A stretch of DNA of 13,449 nt from assembly GCA_025054795.1 (NCBI GenBank), contig JANWZU010000132.1, positions 1 through 13,449 of the forward strand, read 5' to 3'. The notes below the pieces were generated by a model. The model was given only the letters and a program-made list of their open reading frames with translations. It was not told the DNA's origin and made no database searches. The translations under genes and the position numbers were made by a program. Below, piece after piece: positions 5,791-12,522 of this stretch (position 1 is its first letter; each line of letters starts with the position of its first letter). The DNA is from Candidatus Caldarchaeum sp. GTDB taxonomy: Archaea > Thermoproteota > Nitrososphaeria_A > Caldarchaeales > Caldarchaeaceae.

Positions 5791-6980
5791 CGAGCTTCAC
5801 CATCCTTCTCCCTGAAGTAGAGGTCGAACAAAGGCTCCCATCCTCCTTTTAGCATGGCCCAGTAGAGCCTTGAAAAACCTTTCTTCATCCAGTATCTGAT
5901 GCGTGTCGGCTTCATGGGTTCTGGTGGGCGTGTGTATGTTCCGGAGACGAACAGAGCTTTTCCTCCGCCGACTTCGAGCGGGCAGTTGATTCTTCCGTTG
6001 TACTTCATCAAGCTCCCGTCTCCTCGAACCTTGGCTACGATGTTGTGGGCTACGATACCCGACTGAATGTGGGCGACCACACCCGACTTGGATATGGGGA
6101 TGTTCGTTGCGTCTCCGACTGCGTAGGCGTCGTCGAAGCTTCCGACCATCATCGTGTGCTTGTCTGCGGGTATCCATCCGTCTCTGTCGCCTATCTCCGA
6201 CCTCAACACAACCTCGGCTCCTCTGTGAGGAGGAACGGCTATCAGAAGGTCATACGCAACCTCCTCCCCTTCAAGTGAGCTAACCGTCTTCTTCACGGGG
6301 TTTACGCTTTCAAGGTTGAAGAAGGTGGTTATGTTTACGTTTCTTTTTTCGAGAAGAGGCTGCACAACCTCGGCTATCGGCTTGGCTGGGTAGGCGTGAG
6401 GGTATGGGGTGAGGAAGCTCAGCTCCACCTTCTCCCTAATCCCTCGTTTTCTGAAGTAGTCGTCGAGGAGGAACATCGCCTCAGTCGGAGCGGGAGGACA
6501 TTTGTGCGGAACGCCTGCGATTACAAGCACAACCCTACCGCCTTCAAACCTTTGAAGAGCCTTCCAAATCTCTTCAGCAGCCCAGGGAGTGGTGTGGAAG
6601 TTCAGCCCTGCTTCAGCAAGACCGGGAGTAAGGGTTGGGTCTGCGACGGAGCCTGTGGCTATCACGATGTAATCGTATGATATTTCCCTGCCCTTTTCTG
6701 TGATTAGTTTTCTGTTGTTGAGGTCTATCCTCTCGGCTTTCTCGTTGACGAAGACGACTTTCCTGTTGAGTAGGGTTTGTTGTTTACGGATGTAGTTTGT
6801 GGGTTTTGAGCCTTTGAATGCGATGTCGAGGTTGGAGGGTTGGAAGACGTGTTCAGGTTTATCGCTTACAAGCGTGACGGAGACTTCATCCTTTCTTATT
6901 TCCTCGGCTAGCCTGCGTGCAAGCAGGTTCGCAGTCAGCGTGCCTCCCGTTCCTCCGCCCACGACCAGAATGTTCTTCAT
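5787..6980 (-). CDS. sqr: Sulfide:quinone oxidoreductase-like FAD flavoprotein
   Basis: This 397-residue disulfide-oxidoreductase-family flavoprotein starts with the dinucleotide-binding motif VVGGGTGGT (6-14). ATGS (108-111) and the second FAD contact DDAYAVGDAT (283-292) follow. There are only two cysteines, C161 in HKCPPAPTE and C333 in INCPLE. Both match the essential redox pair of sulfide:quinone oxidoreductases; the spacing of 172 residues equals that I recall for the Acidianus enzyme. The C-terminus, MKKGFSRLYWAMLKGG, is basic, aromatic and amphipathic, as expected for binding the inner membrane face near the quinone. It would oxidise sulfide to sulfane sulfur and reduce quinone. TGA/ATG overlaps of 4 bases join it to tusA upstream and arsR downstream. 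A related persulfide- or polysulfide-handling activity is the main alternative. Confidence 0.85.
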   Translation of the reverse strand: MKNILVVGGGTGGTLTANLLARRLAEEIRKDEVSVTLVSDKPEHVFQPSNLDIAFKGSKPTNYIRKQQTLLNRKVVFVNEKAERIDLNNRKLITEKGREISYDYIVIATGSVADPTLTPGLAEAGLNFHTTPWAAEEIWKALQRFEGGRVVLVIAGVPHKCPPAPTEAMFLLDDYFRKRGIREKVELSFLTPYPHAYPAKPIAEVVQPLLEKRNVNITTFFNLESVNPVKKTVSSLEGEEVAYDLLIAVPPHRGAEVVLRSEIGDRDGWIPADKHTMMVGSFDDAYAVGDATNIPISKSGVVAHIQSGIVAHNIVAKVRGDGSLMKYNGRINCPLEVGGGKALFVSGTYTRPPEPMKPTRIRYWMKKGFSRLYWAMLKGGWEPLFDLYFREKDGEAR

Positions 6981-7228
6981 CCGCTCTTCGCCGTGACCTT
7001 CACAACGATCTTTACGTAGCCCTGCTCCTCAACAACCTCCTCAACGACGTTCCCCGTCTTCCTCGCCCAAGCCTGAACATCCGACTTCGCCGCAGGGTCT
7101 GTCGCCCACAGCTCCAGTATGTCGCCGTTCTTCGCCTCCTTGTACGCCTTGAAGAGGTCTGTCAAGGGGCCGGGGCAGAAGCTCCCCCTCGAGTCTATCA
7201 CACGCCTGCTGGCCTGACTCATCCGCAT
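6977..7228 (-). CDS. tusA: TusA-family sulfur carrier
   Basis: This small protein has the TusA/SirA fold. RVIDSRGSFCPGPLTDLFKAYKEAKNGDILELWATD contains the CPGP motif with active C18, followed by DVQAWARKTGN and a C-terminal strand YVKIVVKVTAK. TusA-like proteins carry sulfur as a cysteine persulfide (or thiosulfonate) between enzymes; next to DsrE and a sulfide oxidoreductase it most likely moves sulfane sulfur during sulfur oxidation rather than tRNA thiolation. Two starts are possible: ATG at 7228 (83 residues) and ATG at 7222 (81 residues). AGGAGG at 7236-7231 is only 2 bases before the first but 8 before the second, so the second, MSQASRR, is likelier. The stop codon overlaps the next gene's ATG. 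Confidence 0.9.
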   Translation of the reverse strand: MRMSQASRRVIDSRGSFCPGPLTDLFKAYKEAKNGDILELWATDPAAKSDVQAWARKTGNVVEEVVEEQGYVKIVVKVTAKSG

Positions 7229-7230
7229 CG

Positions 7231-7236
7231 CCTCCT
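7231..7236 (-). promoter_or_regulatory. Strong Shine-Dalgarno of tusA, overlapping the dsrE2 stop
   Basis: The minus strand reads AGGAGG. Its first two bases are the last two of the dsrE2 TAG stop codon. Spacing is 8 bases to ATG 7222 and 2 bases to ATG 7228, which favours the downstream start and points to coupled translation. Confidence 0.7.
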
Positions 7237-7735
7237 AGATGAAGATAACCTGCCCGCCTTCGCTCAGCTGTATGAAGGTCGCAGCCCCCACGACGTCGTC
7301 GACTTCAGGTATGAAGTCCTCTTTCTTCAAACCCATCACATCCATCGTTGTGCTGCATGCGTGGAGCTTCACACCAGCGTCCTTGGCGTTCCTGACAAGC
7401 TCCCTTATCGAAGGCACCTTCTGCTTAGCCATCTTCCCCTTCAGCATGCCGGTCGCCATCCCTGTCATTCCGGGAAGAACTCCGAGGATGTTGGGAAGCG
7501 GCAGGCCGGGGTTTCCGACGGAGGCTATCTTGAGGTTGTCGATTTTCCTGTTGTTTATGACGTCCATTCCCCAGAAGGTGAAGAAGATGTGTACTTCGTA
7601 GCCCATGACGGCTGCGGCGTTGGCGAGCATGAAGGCGGGGTAGGCCATGTCGAGCGTTCCTTTCGAGAGGATAATGCAGAGCTTGGGCGTCTGCTGTAGT
7701 TTCACGGACTGAGTTGATAAAGCTGCTTGGGACAT
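7235..7735 (-). CDS. dsrE2: DsrE2-family sulfur-trafficking protein
   Basis: This 166-residue protein matches the DsrE2 branch of the DsrE/DsrF family. KLCIILSKGTLDMAYPAFMLANAAAVMGYEVHIFFTFWG (18-56) is the characteristic N-terminal half. A glycine- and methionine-rich hydrophobic stretch follows (PNILGVLPGMTGMATGML, 81-98), then IRELVRNAKDAGVKLHACSTTMDVMGLKKEDF with C127, and a final strand GQVIFI. C20 and C127 are the only cysteines; C127 is the likely persulfide or thiosulfonate carrier. The hydrophobic segments suggest membrane association. In sulfur-oxidising archaea, DsrE and TusA partners exchange sulfane sulfur or thiosulfate; here they precede a sulfide:quinone oxidoreductase. It is first in the operon, with an AT-rich palindrome upstream and no clear Shine-Dalgarno. 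Confidence 0.88.
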   Translation of the reverse strand: MSQAALSTQSVKLQQTPKLCIILSKGTLDMAYPAFMLANAAAVMGYEVHIFFTFWGMDVINNRKIDNLKIASVGNPGLPLPNILGVLPGMTGMATGMLKGKMAKQKVPSIRELVRNAKDAGVKLHACSTTMDVMGLKKEDFIPEVDDVVGAATFIQLSEGGQVIFI

Positions 7736-7765
7736 GTTTCTTCGTGTATTAGTATATTCGAAAGT

Positions 7766-7774
7766 TCATATATA
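7766..7774 (-). promoter_or_regulatory. Probable TATA box of the dsrE2-tusA-sqr-arsR operon
   Basis: The minus strand reads ATATATATG about 31 to 39 bases before the dsrE2 ATG, implying a leader of roughly 10 bases. Other AT-rich alternatives exist nearby (around 7752-7760), so the assignment is tentative. Part of it lies under the inverted repeat at 7771-7798. Confidence 0.45.
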
Positions 7775-7798
7775 TTTTCTCTAAATATAGAAAATATA
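7771..7798. promoter_or_regulatory. AT-rich inverted repeat, candidate ArsR operator
   Basis: TATATTTTCT (7771-7780) is repeated as its exact reverse complement, AGAAAATATA (7789-7798), around an 8-base centre in which two further pairs match. That makes a nearly complete 28-base dyad. It begins 36 bases before dsrE2 and overlaps the probable TATA and upstream TFB-binding region. ArsR-family dimers typically bind AT-rich dyads of this size at promoters, and an arsR gene closes the same operon, so autorepression is the simplest reading. The symmetry is seen directly; binding is inferred. Confidence 0.6.
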
Positions 7799-7815
7799 AA
7801 GCGAAACCTGTACAC

Positions 7816-7820
7816 AAAAA
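7816..7820 (-). terminator. Possible T-run terminator of topoisomerase IB
   Basis: The minus strand reads TTTTT four bases after the stop codon side of the gene, with more T-rich tracts at about 7791-7800. Archaeal termination commonly uses T-runs without hairpins. The same AT-rich stretch holds the next operon's promoter, so the call is weak. Confidence 0.3.
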
Positions 7821-7823
7821 TAC

Positions 7824-9440
7824 CTATCCGTCCACTTTGTCGACAGCCAGAACCTCCTTCGGCTCGGCGAACAAGCTCACAAGCCTCTTAACCTCAGCCT
7901 TCTCAACCCACCTGAACTTCCTCAGCAAAGCAGCTGTGTAAATCTTCCTCCAGTCGAGTTTCACAGCCTTGCCCCAAGCTTTGTAGACCCGTGGGTCTAT
8001 GTAGTTGCGGAGGGAGGTTGCTAGGTTGTAGTCCTTGACCTTGACGTAGAGGTCTAGGGCCAGCCTCGCCTTCTCCAAGCTGGCCGCTGCACGGGCTCTC
8101 TGCTTCTCGGACTTAGCCTCCTTCATCCTCTCCATCAACTGCCTCACCCTCTCCTCCTTCTTCAACACAGACGAATCCCAGTTCTTCGGCGGCGCCCGCT
8201 TGTGGTTGAGGGCCTCGGCGGCCCGGAGGTTGGCCAGCTTCGCATAGTAAACCGCTCTTTCCTCCGAGGTAATCTCCTCACGTGGAACAGAGAGGAGAAA
8301 ATCTTTGACAACCTTCGTCGCCAAGTAGGTTCTGAAGACCTTGGCTGTCAAGCCCTTAACCATCTTTCCGAGAAACCTGTTGACGTGCCGGCTGTTGATG
8401 TTCTGGAATATCTGCTCACCTTCTCTCTTCCCGTTGAGAAGCTCTTTGAAGACTTGGAAAACCTGCTGCGGCTCGGTTTTCAGGTCTATGCTCTTTTGCC
8501 AGCGGACGCTGTCCTTGCCGAGGAAGTCGAACTCAACCCTGTCTTTGCTGAGCTTGACGTGCTCAACCCTCAGCGTAGTAGCCCCCACGGTGTCGGCTTC
8601 GTCGGGGTCCTTCTCGTCCCCGACCCTCATAGCAAGCCTGTCAATCAGGTAGCAGGCCAGCGCAATTTCACGCATCTTCGGGTCTTCAGAGTTCAAAGCC
8701 TGCAAAATCTTTCTCCTAACATCCTCTATGTGGTTTTCCAGCACCATGGCTTTGTCGTACTTCATCCGGTCTCTCTTCTGCTTGATGTCGGCTGTGTCGC
8801 TCAGCCAGACATACTTCTCCTTGTCGGTCAGCTTGTCGTTCCAGCGGGCGAGCCACATCGAGTCGTGGTCGTGCACTATCTGGCCCCAGTTGCCGGGCGG
8901 GATTGGTGCATCTTCGCCGAGGTTGAGCGTGATGTCCTCTTCGTAAATGCGTGGCTTCCAACGGCCTCGTAGAGGATGCGCCCCACGGCCCATGAAAATC
9001 CCCGGAGGTTCCACCATCCAGTTGGCAACCTCAAACTTTTTTCCATCCATCTCCGCCCAGCCGTAGCGGGCCTTCAACTCCTCCCGCAGCTTCTTCCGCT
9101 CCGCAGAAAGCCTCTTCCGATATTCTTTGTCAGCCTTTAGCTGCCTCTCCCGCTCCACGTAGGCGAAAACCTCGGAGAAGTCGATTTCATCCATCGAAAC
9201 GCCTTCGAAACGGCCGTCGAAGGTTTTGAGAAAGTCGCTGAGAAAGTTTTTCTGGAAAACCGGGTCTTGGACGTAGGGCGTGTCCTTCTTCAAAGCCCAT
9301 GCATAGGCCATCTCCTCTTGGAGAGGGCTCAGCCTCACCTTCTCACCCCTTATGATGATGGACAGCCCTTTGGGCTGGTATGGAGGTGGGACAGCCACGC
9401 CGTTGTGCACAAGGGTACGCCATTTGGCCAAAAGGCTCAC
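7824..9440 (-). CDS. top1B: DNA topoisomerase IB, eukaryotic type
   Basis: This 538-residue enzyme relaxes positive and negative supercoils by nicking one strand through a 3'-phosphotyrosine. The N-terminal core is recognisable in WWxxP-like PPGIFMGRGAHPLRGRWKPRI (145-165) and PPGNWGQIVHDHDSMWLARW (181-200). The catalytic set is complete: R272 in MRVG, K309 in FLGKDSVRW, R370 in VFRTYLAT, H413 in LNHKRAPPKNW, and the nucleophile Y480 in SLRNYIDPRV. A charged helical linker (about 426-460) precedes the C-terminal domain. The long variable N-terminal tail of eukaryotic homologues is absent. The start is GTG, giving MSLLAKWRTLVHNGVAVPPPY; a TTG four codons later is the alternative. In archaea this enzyme is a marker of the thaumarchaeal/aigarchaeal lineage. 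Confidence 0.96.
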   Translation of the reverse strand: MSLLAKWRTLVHNGVAVPPPYQPKGLSIIIRGEKVRLSPLQEEMAYAWALKKDTPYVQDPVFQKNFLSDFLKTFDGRFEGVSMDEIDFSEVFAYVERERQLKADKEYRKRLSAERKKLREELKARYGWAEMDGKKFEVANWMVEPPGIFMGRGAHPLRGRWKPRIYEEDITLNLGEDAPIPPGNWGQIVHDHDSMWLARWNDKLTDKEKYVWLSDTADIKQKRDRMKYDKAMVLENHIEDVRRKILQALNSEDPKMREIALACYLIDRLAMRVGDEKDPDEADTVGATTLRVEHVKLSKDRVEFDFLGKDSVRWQKSIDLKTEPQQVFQVFKELLNGKREGEQIFQNINSRHVNRFLGKMVKGLTAKVFRTYLATKVVKDFLLSVPREEITSEERAVYYAKLANLRAAEALNHKRAPPKNWDSSVLKKEERVRQLMERMKEAKSEKQRARAAASLEKARLALDLYVKVKDYNLATSLRNYIDPRVYKAWGKAVKLDWRKIYTAALLRKFRWVEKAEVKRLVSLFAEPKEVLAVDKVDG

Positions 9441-9480
9441 CCGTTTACGTTTAACGCTAACACGGCGTCAAAACAGTCTC

Positions 9481-9487
9481 TATAAAA
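9481..9487 (-). promoter_or_regulatory. Probable TATA box of topoisomerase IB
   Basis: The minus strand reads TTTTATA about 41 to 47 bases before the GTG start, implying a leader of roughly 15-20 bases. A second AT-rich block, TTATATAA at 9518-9525, is farther away and could serve a longer transcript. Confidence 0.4.
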
Positions 9488-9534
9488 ACATTCCCCGCCT
9501 CATCAAGGAGCACTAGGTTATATAATATGGAGGT

Positions 9535-9966
9535 TTAGGACGTCTTCGCCCTCTGCTCCCTCATGAACTCCTCGTAAACCCGTTTAACCCTCTCCGCAGC
9601 GGGGCCCTCGCCGAACACCCCTTCCCGAGAGACCCTCACCCTATCCATGACGACGATGGTGTCGGACTCTTTGTGGTATACAACGAGGTTTGGAAACAGC
9701 CTGTTGAGCCGGTCAGCCAGAGTGGACATGTCGGGCCCAGCCTCCAGAACCTCTATCCGGGATATGCCGCTGCCCGCTAGGAAGAGCTTGGCGTAGGTGT
9801 TTCCCGAGTCGTCCTTAACGTCGGCCATCCAGAGGCTGTAGTCGCTGGGGTTGTAGGCGACTACACGTCCCGTGTAAACGCCGGTAGAGGAAACAACCTT
9901 AACCGTTTTGTCCTGCATCAGGGCGAACTCATCGCTGAACCTTTTAGAGGCGATTGTCGAGCTCAA
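9535..9966 (-). CDS. Sm-like archaeal protein with C-terminal domain (SmAP3-like)
   Basis: This 143-residue protein appears to have an N-terminal Sm fold: FALMQDKTVKVVSSTGVYTGRVVAYNPSDYSLWMADVKDDSG (14-55) for strands 1-3 (Sm1), then KLFLAGSGISRIEVLE (60-75) for the Sm2 strands. About 65 more residues follow (LADRLNRLFPNLVVYHKESDTIVVMDRVRVS then a charged helix VKRVYEEFMREQ), matching the longer SmAP3 type rather than the single-domain SmAP1/2. Sm-like proteins form rings that bind U-rich RNA. The start is TTG, forced by a TGA two codons upstream. A TATA-like CATAAAAAC lies about 33 bases before it. The call rests on fold-level resemblance, so the general family is likelier than the exact subtype. 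Confidence 0.7.
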   Translation of the reverse strand: MSSTIASKRFSDEFALMQDKTVKVVSSTGVYTGRVVAYNPSDYSLWMADVKDDSGNTYAKLFLAGSGISRIEVLEAGPDMSTLADRLNRLFPNLVVYHKESDTIVVMDRVRVSREGVFGEGPAAERVKRVYEEFMREQRAKTS

Positions 9967-10136
9967 ATTTCATCCCATAAAGTACTGCTTGCTTGTTTTT
10001 ATGGCCTCCGTCATGTTTTTATCCATCCCTACCTATGGGTTTTGCGATGACCGAGGGCTTGAAGGGTGGACGTCTTTGGAGCTGACCTGAGGGCTGCTGC
10101 CGCTGGTTTCAGTTTTTTTAGGTTTTGGGGGTGTGA
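9967..10136. other. Divergent intergenic region between SmAP3-like gene and trpS
   Basis: These 170 bases separate two divergent genes. CATAAAAAC on the minus strand (about 9995-10003) fits the Sm-like gene. On the plus strand TTTTTAT at 10016-10022 is about 25 bases before GCGATGA (10044-10050), which resembles a C box, and CTGA follows at 10082-10085. A T-run (10113-10119) about 20 bases before the trpS ATG may be part of its promoter. No open frame here looks like protein. Confidence 0.4.
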
Positions 10137-11297
10137 ATGGGTTTGAGCGGGTCTAACAGCTTTAGGGTCACCCCTTGGGAGGTTGAGGGAGCGGTCAACT
10201 ACGAGAGGCTAGTGCAGGAGTTCGGCACGGAGCTCATCTCCGAAAGCTTGATGGACAGGCTTGTGAAGGCGGCGGGCGGAAGCAGCCACATGCTCCGACG
10301 CCGTATATTCTTCTCCCATAGAGACCTCAACCTCGTCCTAGACGACCACGAAGCAGGCAGAGGCTTCTTCCTCTACACAGGCAGAGGGCCGAGCGGCCCG
10401 ATGCACATAGGCCACATCATACCCTTCTACTTCACCAAATGGCTTCAGGACAAGTTTGGCGTCAACCTTTACATCCAGCTGACTCACGACGAGAAATTCC
10501 TCGACGAAATCAGAGGACTCACGTTGGAGGACACGGCTTACTGGTCTTATGACAACATTCTCAACATAGCGGCCGTGGGCTTCGACCCCGACAAGACTTT
10601 CATCTTCAGGAACACGGAGTTCATGGGAAGGATGTACAGGCTTGTTCTGAAGGTAGCTAGGAAGGTCAACTTCAGCTGGGTCAGGGCTGTCTTCGGGTTC
10701 AACGACCAGACAAACATAGGAATGGCCTTCTTCCCCGCAGTCCAGATAGTCCCAACCATGTTCGAGAGAAAAAGATGTTTGATACCCGCAGCCATAGACC
10801 AAGACCCCTACTGGAGAATTCAGCGGGACATCGCCGAAGGCCTAGGTTTCTACAAGTCGGCTGCTATACACAGCCGTTTTCTCATGCCGCTTACAGGGCC
10901 GGCTGGAAAGATGAGTGCCTCGCAGCCCGAGTCAGCGGTCTTCCTGACCGACGACCCCAAAGCCGTCAGAAAAAAACTATGGCAGGCCTACTCGGGTGGA
11001 CAGCCGACCGTCGAGCTTCACAGAAAACACGGCGGAAACCCTGACGTCGACGTAGCATACCAATGGTTGTACTACTTTTTCGAAGAAGATGACGAGCGGA
11101 TGAAACGCATCAGAGACGAGTATGTGTCGGGAAGCTTGTTGACGGGCGAGCTGAAGGAGATTCTCATCGAGAGGGTGCAGAAGTTCTTAGACGGGTTTAG
11201 GGAAGCTAGGCAGAGGGCCGTCGACAGGGTTCATCTCTATGTCAGGGATGGTGAGCTGGCTTCCAAGATGTGGGAGAGCTGGCCTGACTCGGAGTGA
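10137..11297 (+). CDS. trpS: Tryptophanyl-tRNA synthetase, archaeal/eukaryotic type
   Basis: It charges tRNA-Trp with tryptophan using ATP, in the cytosol. The 386 residues show a class I synthetase. TGRGPSGPMHIGH (81-93) carries the HIGH signature preceded by the extension typical of the archaeal/eukaryotic type. LTHDEKFL (115-122), then IPAAIDQDPYWRIQRDIAEGLGFYKSAAIHSRFLMPLTGPAGKMSAS (216-262) follow, with KMSAS at 258-262. The N-terminal VTPWEVEGAVNYERLVQEFG is also characteristic of this type. A TGA directly precedes the ATG in frame, so the start is fixed; upstream bases GGTGTGA give at best a weak Shine-Dalgarno. It is divergent from the Sm-like gene and convergent with the citrate synthase gene. 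Confidence 0.97.
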   Translation: MGLSGSNSFRVTPWEVEGAVNYERLVQEFGTELISESLMDRLVKAAGGSSHMLRRRIFFSHRDLNLVLDDHEAGRGFFLYTGRGPSGPMHIGHIIPFYFTKWLQDKFGVNLYIQLTHDEKFLDEIRGLTLEDTAYWSYDNILNIAAVGFDPDKTFIFRNTEFMGRMYRLVLKVARKVNFSWVRAVFGFNDQTNIGMAFFPAVQIVPTMFERKRCLIPAAIDQDPYWRIQRDIAEGLGFYKSAAIHSRFLMPLTGPAGKMSASQPESAVFLTDDPKAVRKKLWQAYSGGQPTVELHRKHGGNPDVDVAYQWLYYFFEEDDERMKRIRDEYVSGSLLTGELKEILIERVQKFLDGFREARQRAVDRVHLYVRDGELASKMWESWPDSE

Positions 11298-11424
11298 AAG
11301 CACAGGTTAGCAGAGCCTCTTTCTTGGCGTTGGAAAACCGTTTCCTTAGATGCAGAAGAACCTAACGTGTTAGTGCACGGCCGGAAAACCAACGCCGTAA
11401 AAATCGACATCGGCGAGAAAACCG
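11298..11424. terminator. Convergent terminator region between trpS and citrate synthase
   Basis: The 127 bases between two convergent genes hold short dyads: GGAAA-ACCG-TTTCC (11332-11345), CTAAC-GT-GTTAG (11362-11373), and GGCGTTGG (11326-11333) facing CCAACGCC (11389-11396). For the minus-strand gene there are T-runs of four (11421-11418) and five (11403-11399) just after its stop. For trpS the pyrimidine run near 11316-11325 is the only candidate. No frame looks coding. Confidence 0.4.
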
Positions 11425-12522
11425 TTAGGCCAGCTCGGTTGGGCCTTTGTATATGGCCCGTGGTCTGAAAAGCCTGTTCTCAGCCTGCTGCTCTATAATG
11501 TGGGCTGTCCAGCCGGCTGTCCTAGAGGCTGCGAAAATCGGTGTGTACAGCCGTGGAGGAATGCCCATCAGCTTGTACAGGGCTGCTGCGTAGAAGTCGA
11601 GGTTGGGGTAGAGGTTTTTCTCCCGCTCCATCAGCCTCTCGACATGGTCTCCGACACGGTAGAGTCTGTCGTCCCCGACTTTTCTGCACGCCTGCTCAAG
11701 CAGCTCCTTCGCAACCTCCGCCCGAGGGTCAACACCACGTCTGTAAACCCTGTGGCCGAAACCCATAATCCTCTCCCTCCTAGCTAGCTTCTCCCTGACA
11801 AACCTCTCAGCCCCAGCGACGTCGTACTCGAAAACCTCCGTAGCCTTCTCGTTGGCTCCGCCGTGAAGCGGCCCCTTTAAAGCAGCGATCCCACCGACCA
11901 CAGCCCCATACATGTCTGCGAGCGTTGAAGCTATCACTCTGGCTGCGAAAGTTGATGCAGCAAGCTCATGCTCGACGTAAAGTATGAAGAGTGTTTCGAA
12001 GGGCCGAACCATCCATTCATCCGGTTTGCTGCCCTTGATTAGCGTGAGGATGTTTTCTGAGTGGCCGAGGTGCTTCAGCGGGTTCATCCATCCTCTTCCG
12101 ATGAGCAGGTTGTCCACATTACCGGCCAGAACCCCAGTCTTGGCGATGAGTCGGACAGCCTTCCTTCTGTTGGCTTCCACTGAGATGTCTTCAAGCTCGG
12201 GGTCGTGCGGGGCTAGGGCTGAGACACCCGTCCTCAGAGCATCCATGGGGTGCGTGTTCGAAGGCAGCCTTTTCAAAGCTTCAACAACGTCGTCTGAAAC
12301 TTCTCTGTTGCCCTCGAGTTCGCTGTTGAATTTTCTGAGCTCATCGGGGTCGGGCAGTTTTCCGAAGAGCAGCAGGTAGGCCACTTCCTCGAAGCTGTTT
12401 TCACGGGCCAGCTTCTCAAGGCTCCAGCCCCTCACAACTATACGTCTATCCTCCACGTCTATGGTGCTTATGGCGGTCTCGACAGCCGGCACCCCCTCCA
12501 ACCCGGGTGTGTACTGGCTCAC
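11425..12522 (-). CDS. Citrate synthase or 2-methylcitrate synthase
   Basis: This 365-residue type I citrate synthase condenses oxaloacetate with acetyl-CoA or propionyl-CoA. The catalytic residues are H220 in KGPLHGGANEKA, H257 in IMGFGHRVYRRGVDPRA, and D309 in YPNLDFYAA. H185 in YVEHELAASTFAARV marks the conserved helix, and R334 in ASRTAGWTAHIIEQ the substrate-binding region. The N-terminus, GLEGVPAVETAISTIDVEDRRIVVRGWSLEKLA, is the small-form type. Sequence alone does not settle acyl-CoA choice, but a 4-base GTGA overlap with an MmgE/PrpD gene favours 2-methylcitrate synthase (prpC-like). The start is GTG, supported by GGAGGTG at 12537-12531, 8 bases upstream. Confidence 0.92.
   Translation of the reverse strand: MSQYTPGLEGVPAVETAISTIDVEDRRIVVRGWSLEKLARENSFEEVAYLLLFGKLPDPDELRKFNSELEGNREVSDDVVEALKRLPSNTHPMDALRTGVSALAPHDPELEDISVEANRRKAVRLIAKTGVLAGNVDNLLIGRGWMNPLKHLGHSENILTLIKGSKPDEWMVRPFETLFILYVEHELAASTFAARVIASTLADMYGAVVGGIAALKGPLHGGANEKATEVFEYDVAGAERFVREKLARRERIMGFGHRVYRRGVDPRAEVAKELLEQACRKVGDDRLYRVGDHVERLMEREKNLYPNLDFYAAALYKLMGIPPRLYTPIFAASRTAGWTAHIIEQQAENRLFRPRAIYKGPTELA

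Noticed and set aside
6917..7699. A 260-codon plus-strand open frame across the sqr start, tusA and dsrE2
   Set aside because: It is antisense to three well-supported genes, rich in R, H, P and L as expected of a shadow frame, with no domain.
8202..8972. A 256-codon open frame on the plus strand opposite topoisomerase IB
   Set aside because: It lies wholly antisense to a gene with complete catalytic motifs, has low-complexity V/L-rich composition and no recognisable domain; it mirrors the codon bias of the real gene.
9518..9525. TTATATAA palindrome downstream of the Sm-like gene as an operator
   Set aside because: It is short and AT-only, hence likely by chance; it may be an alternative TATA box of topoisomerase IB but is too far from the start to assert.
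11326..11396. GGCGTTGG ... CCAACGCC as a structured RNA or riboswitch
   Set aside because: The 8-bp arms are 55 bases apart with no consistent folding between them, and the region lies between convergent gene ends where no downstream gene could be regulated.
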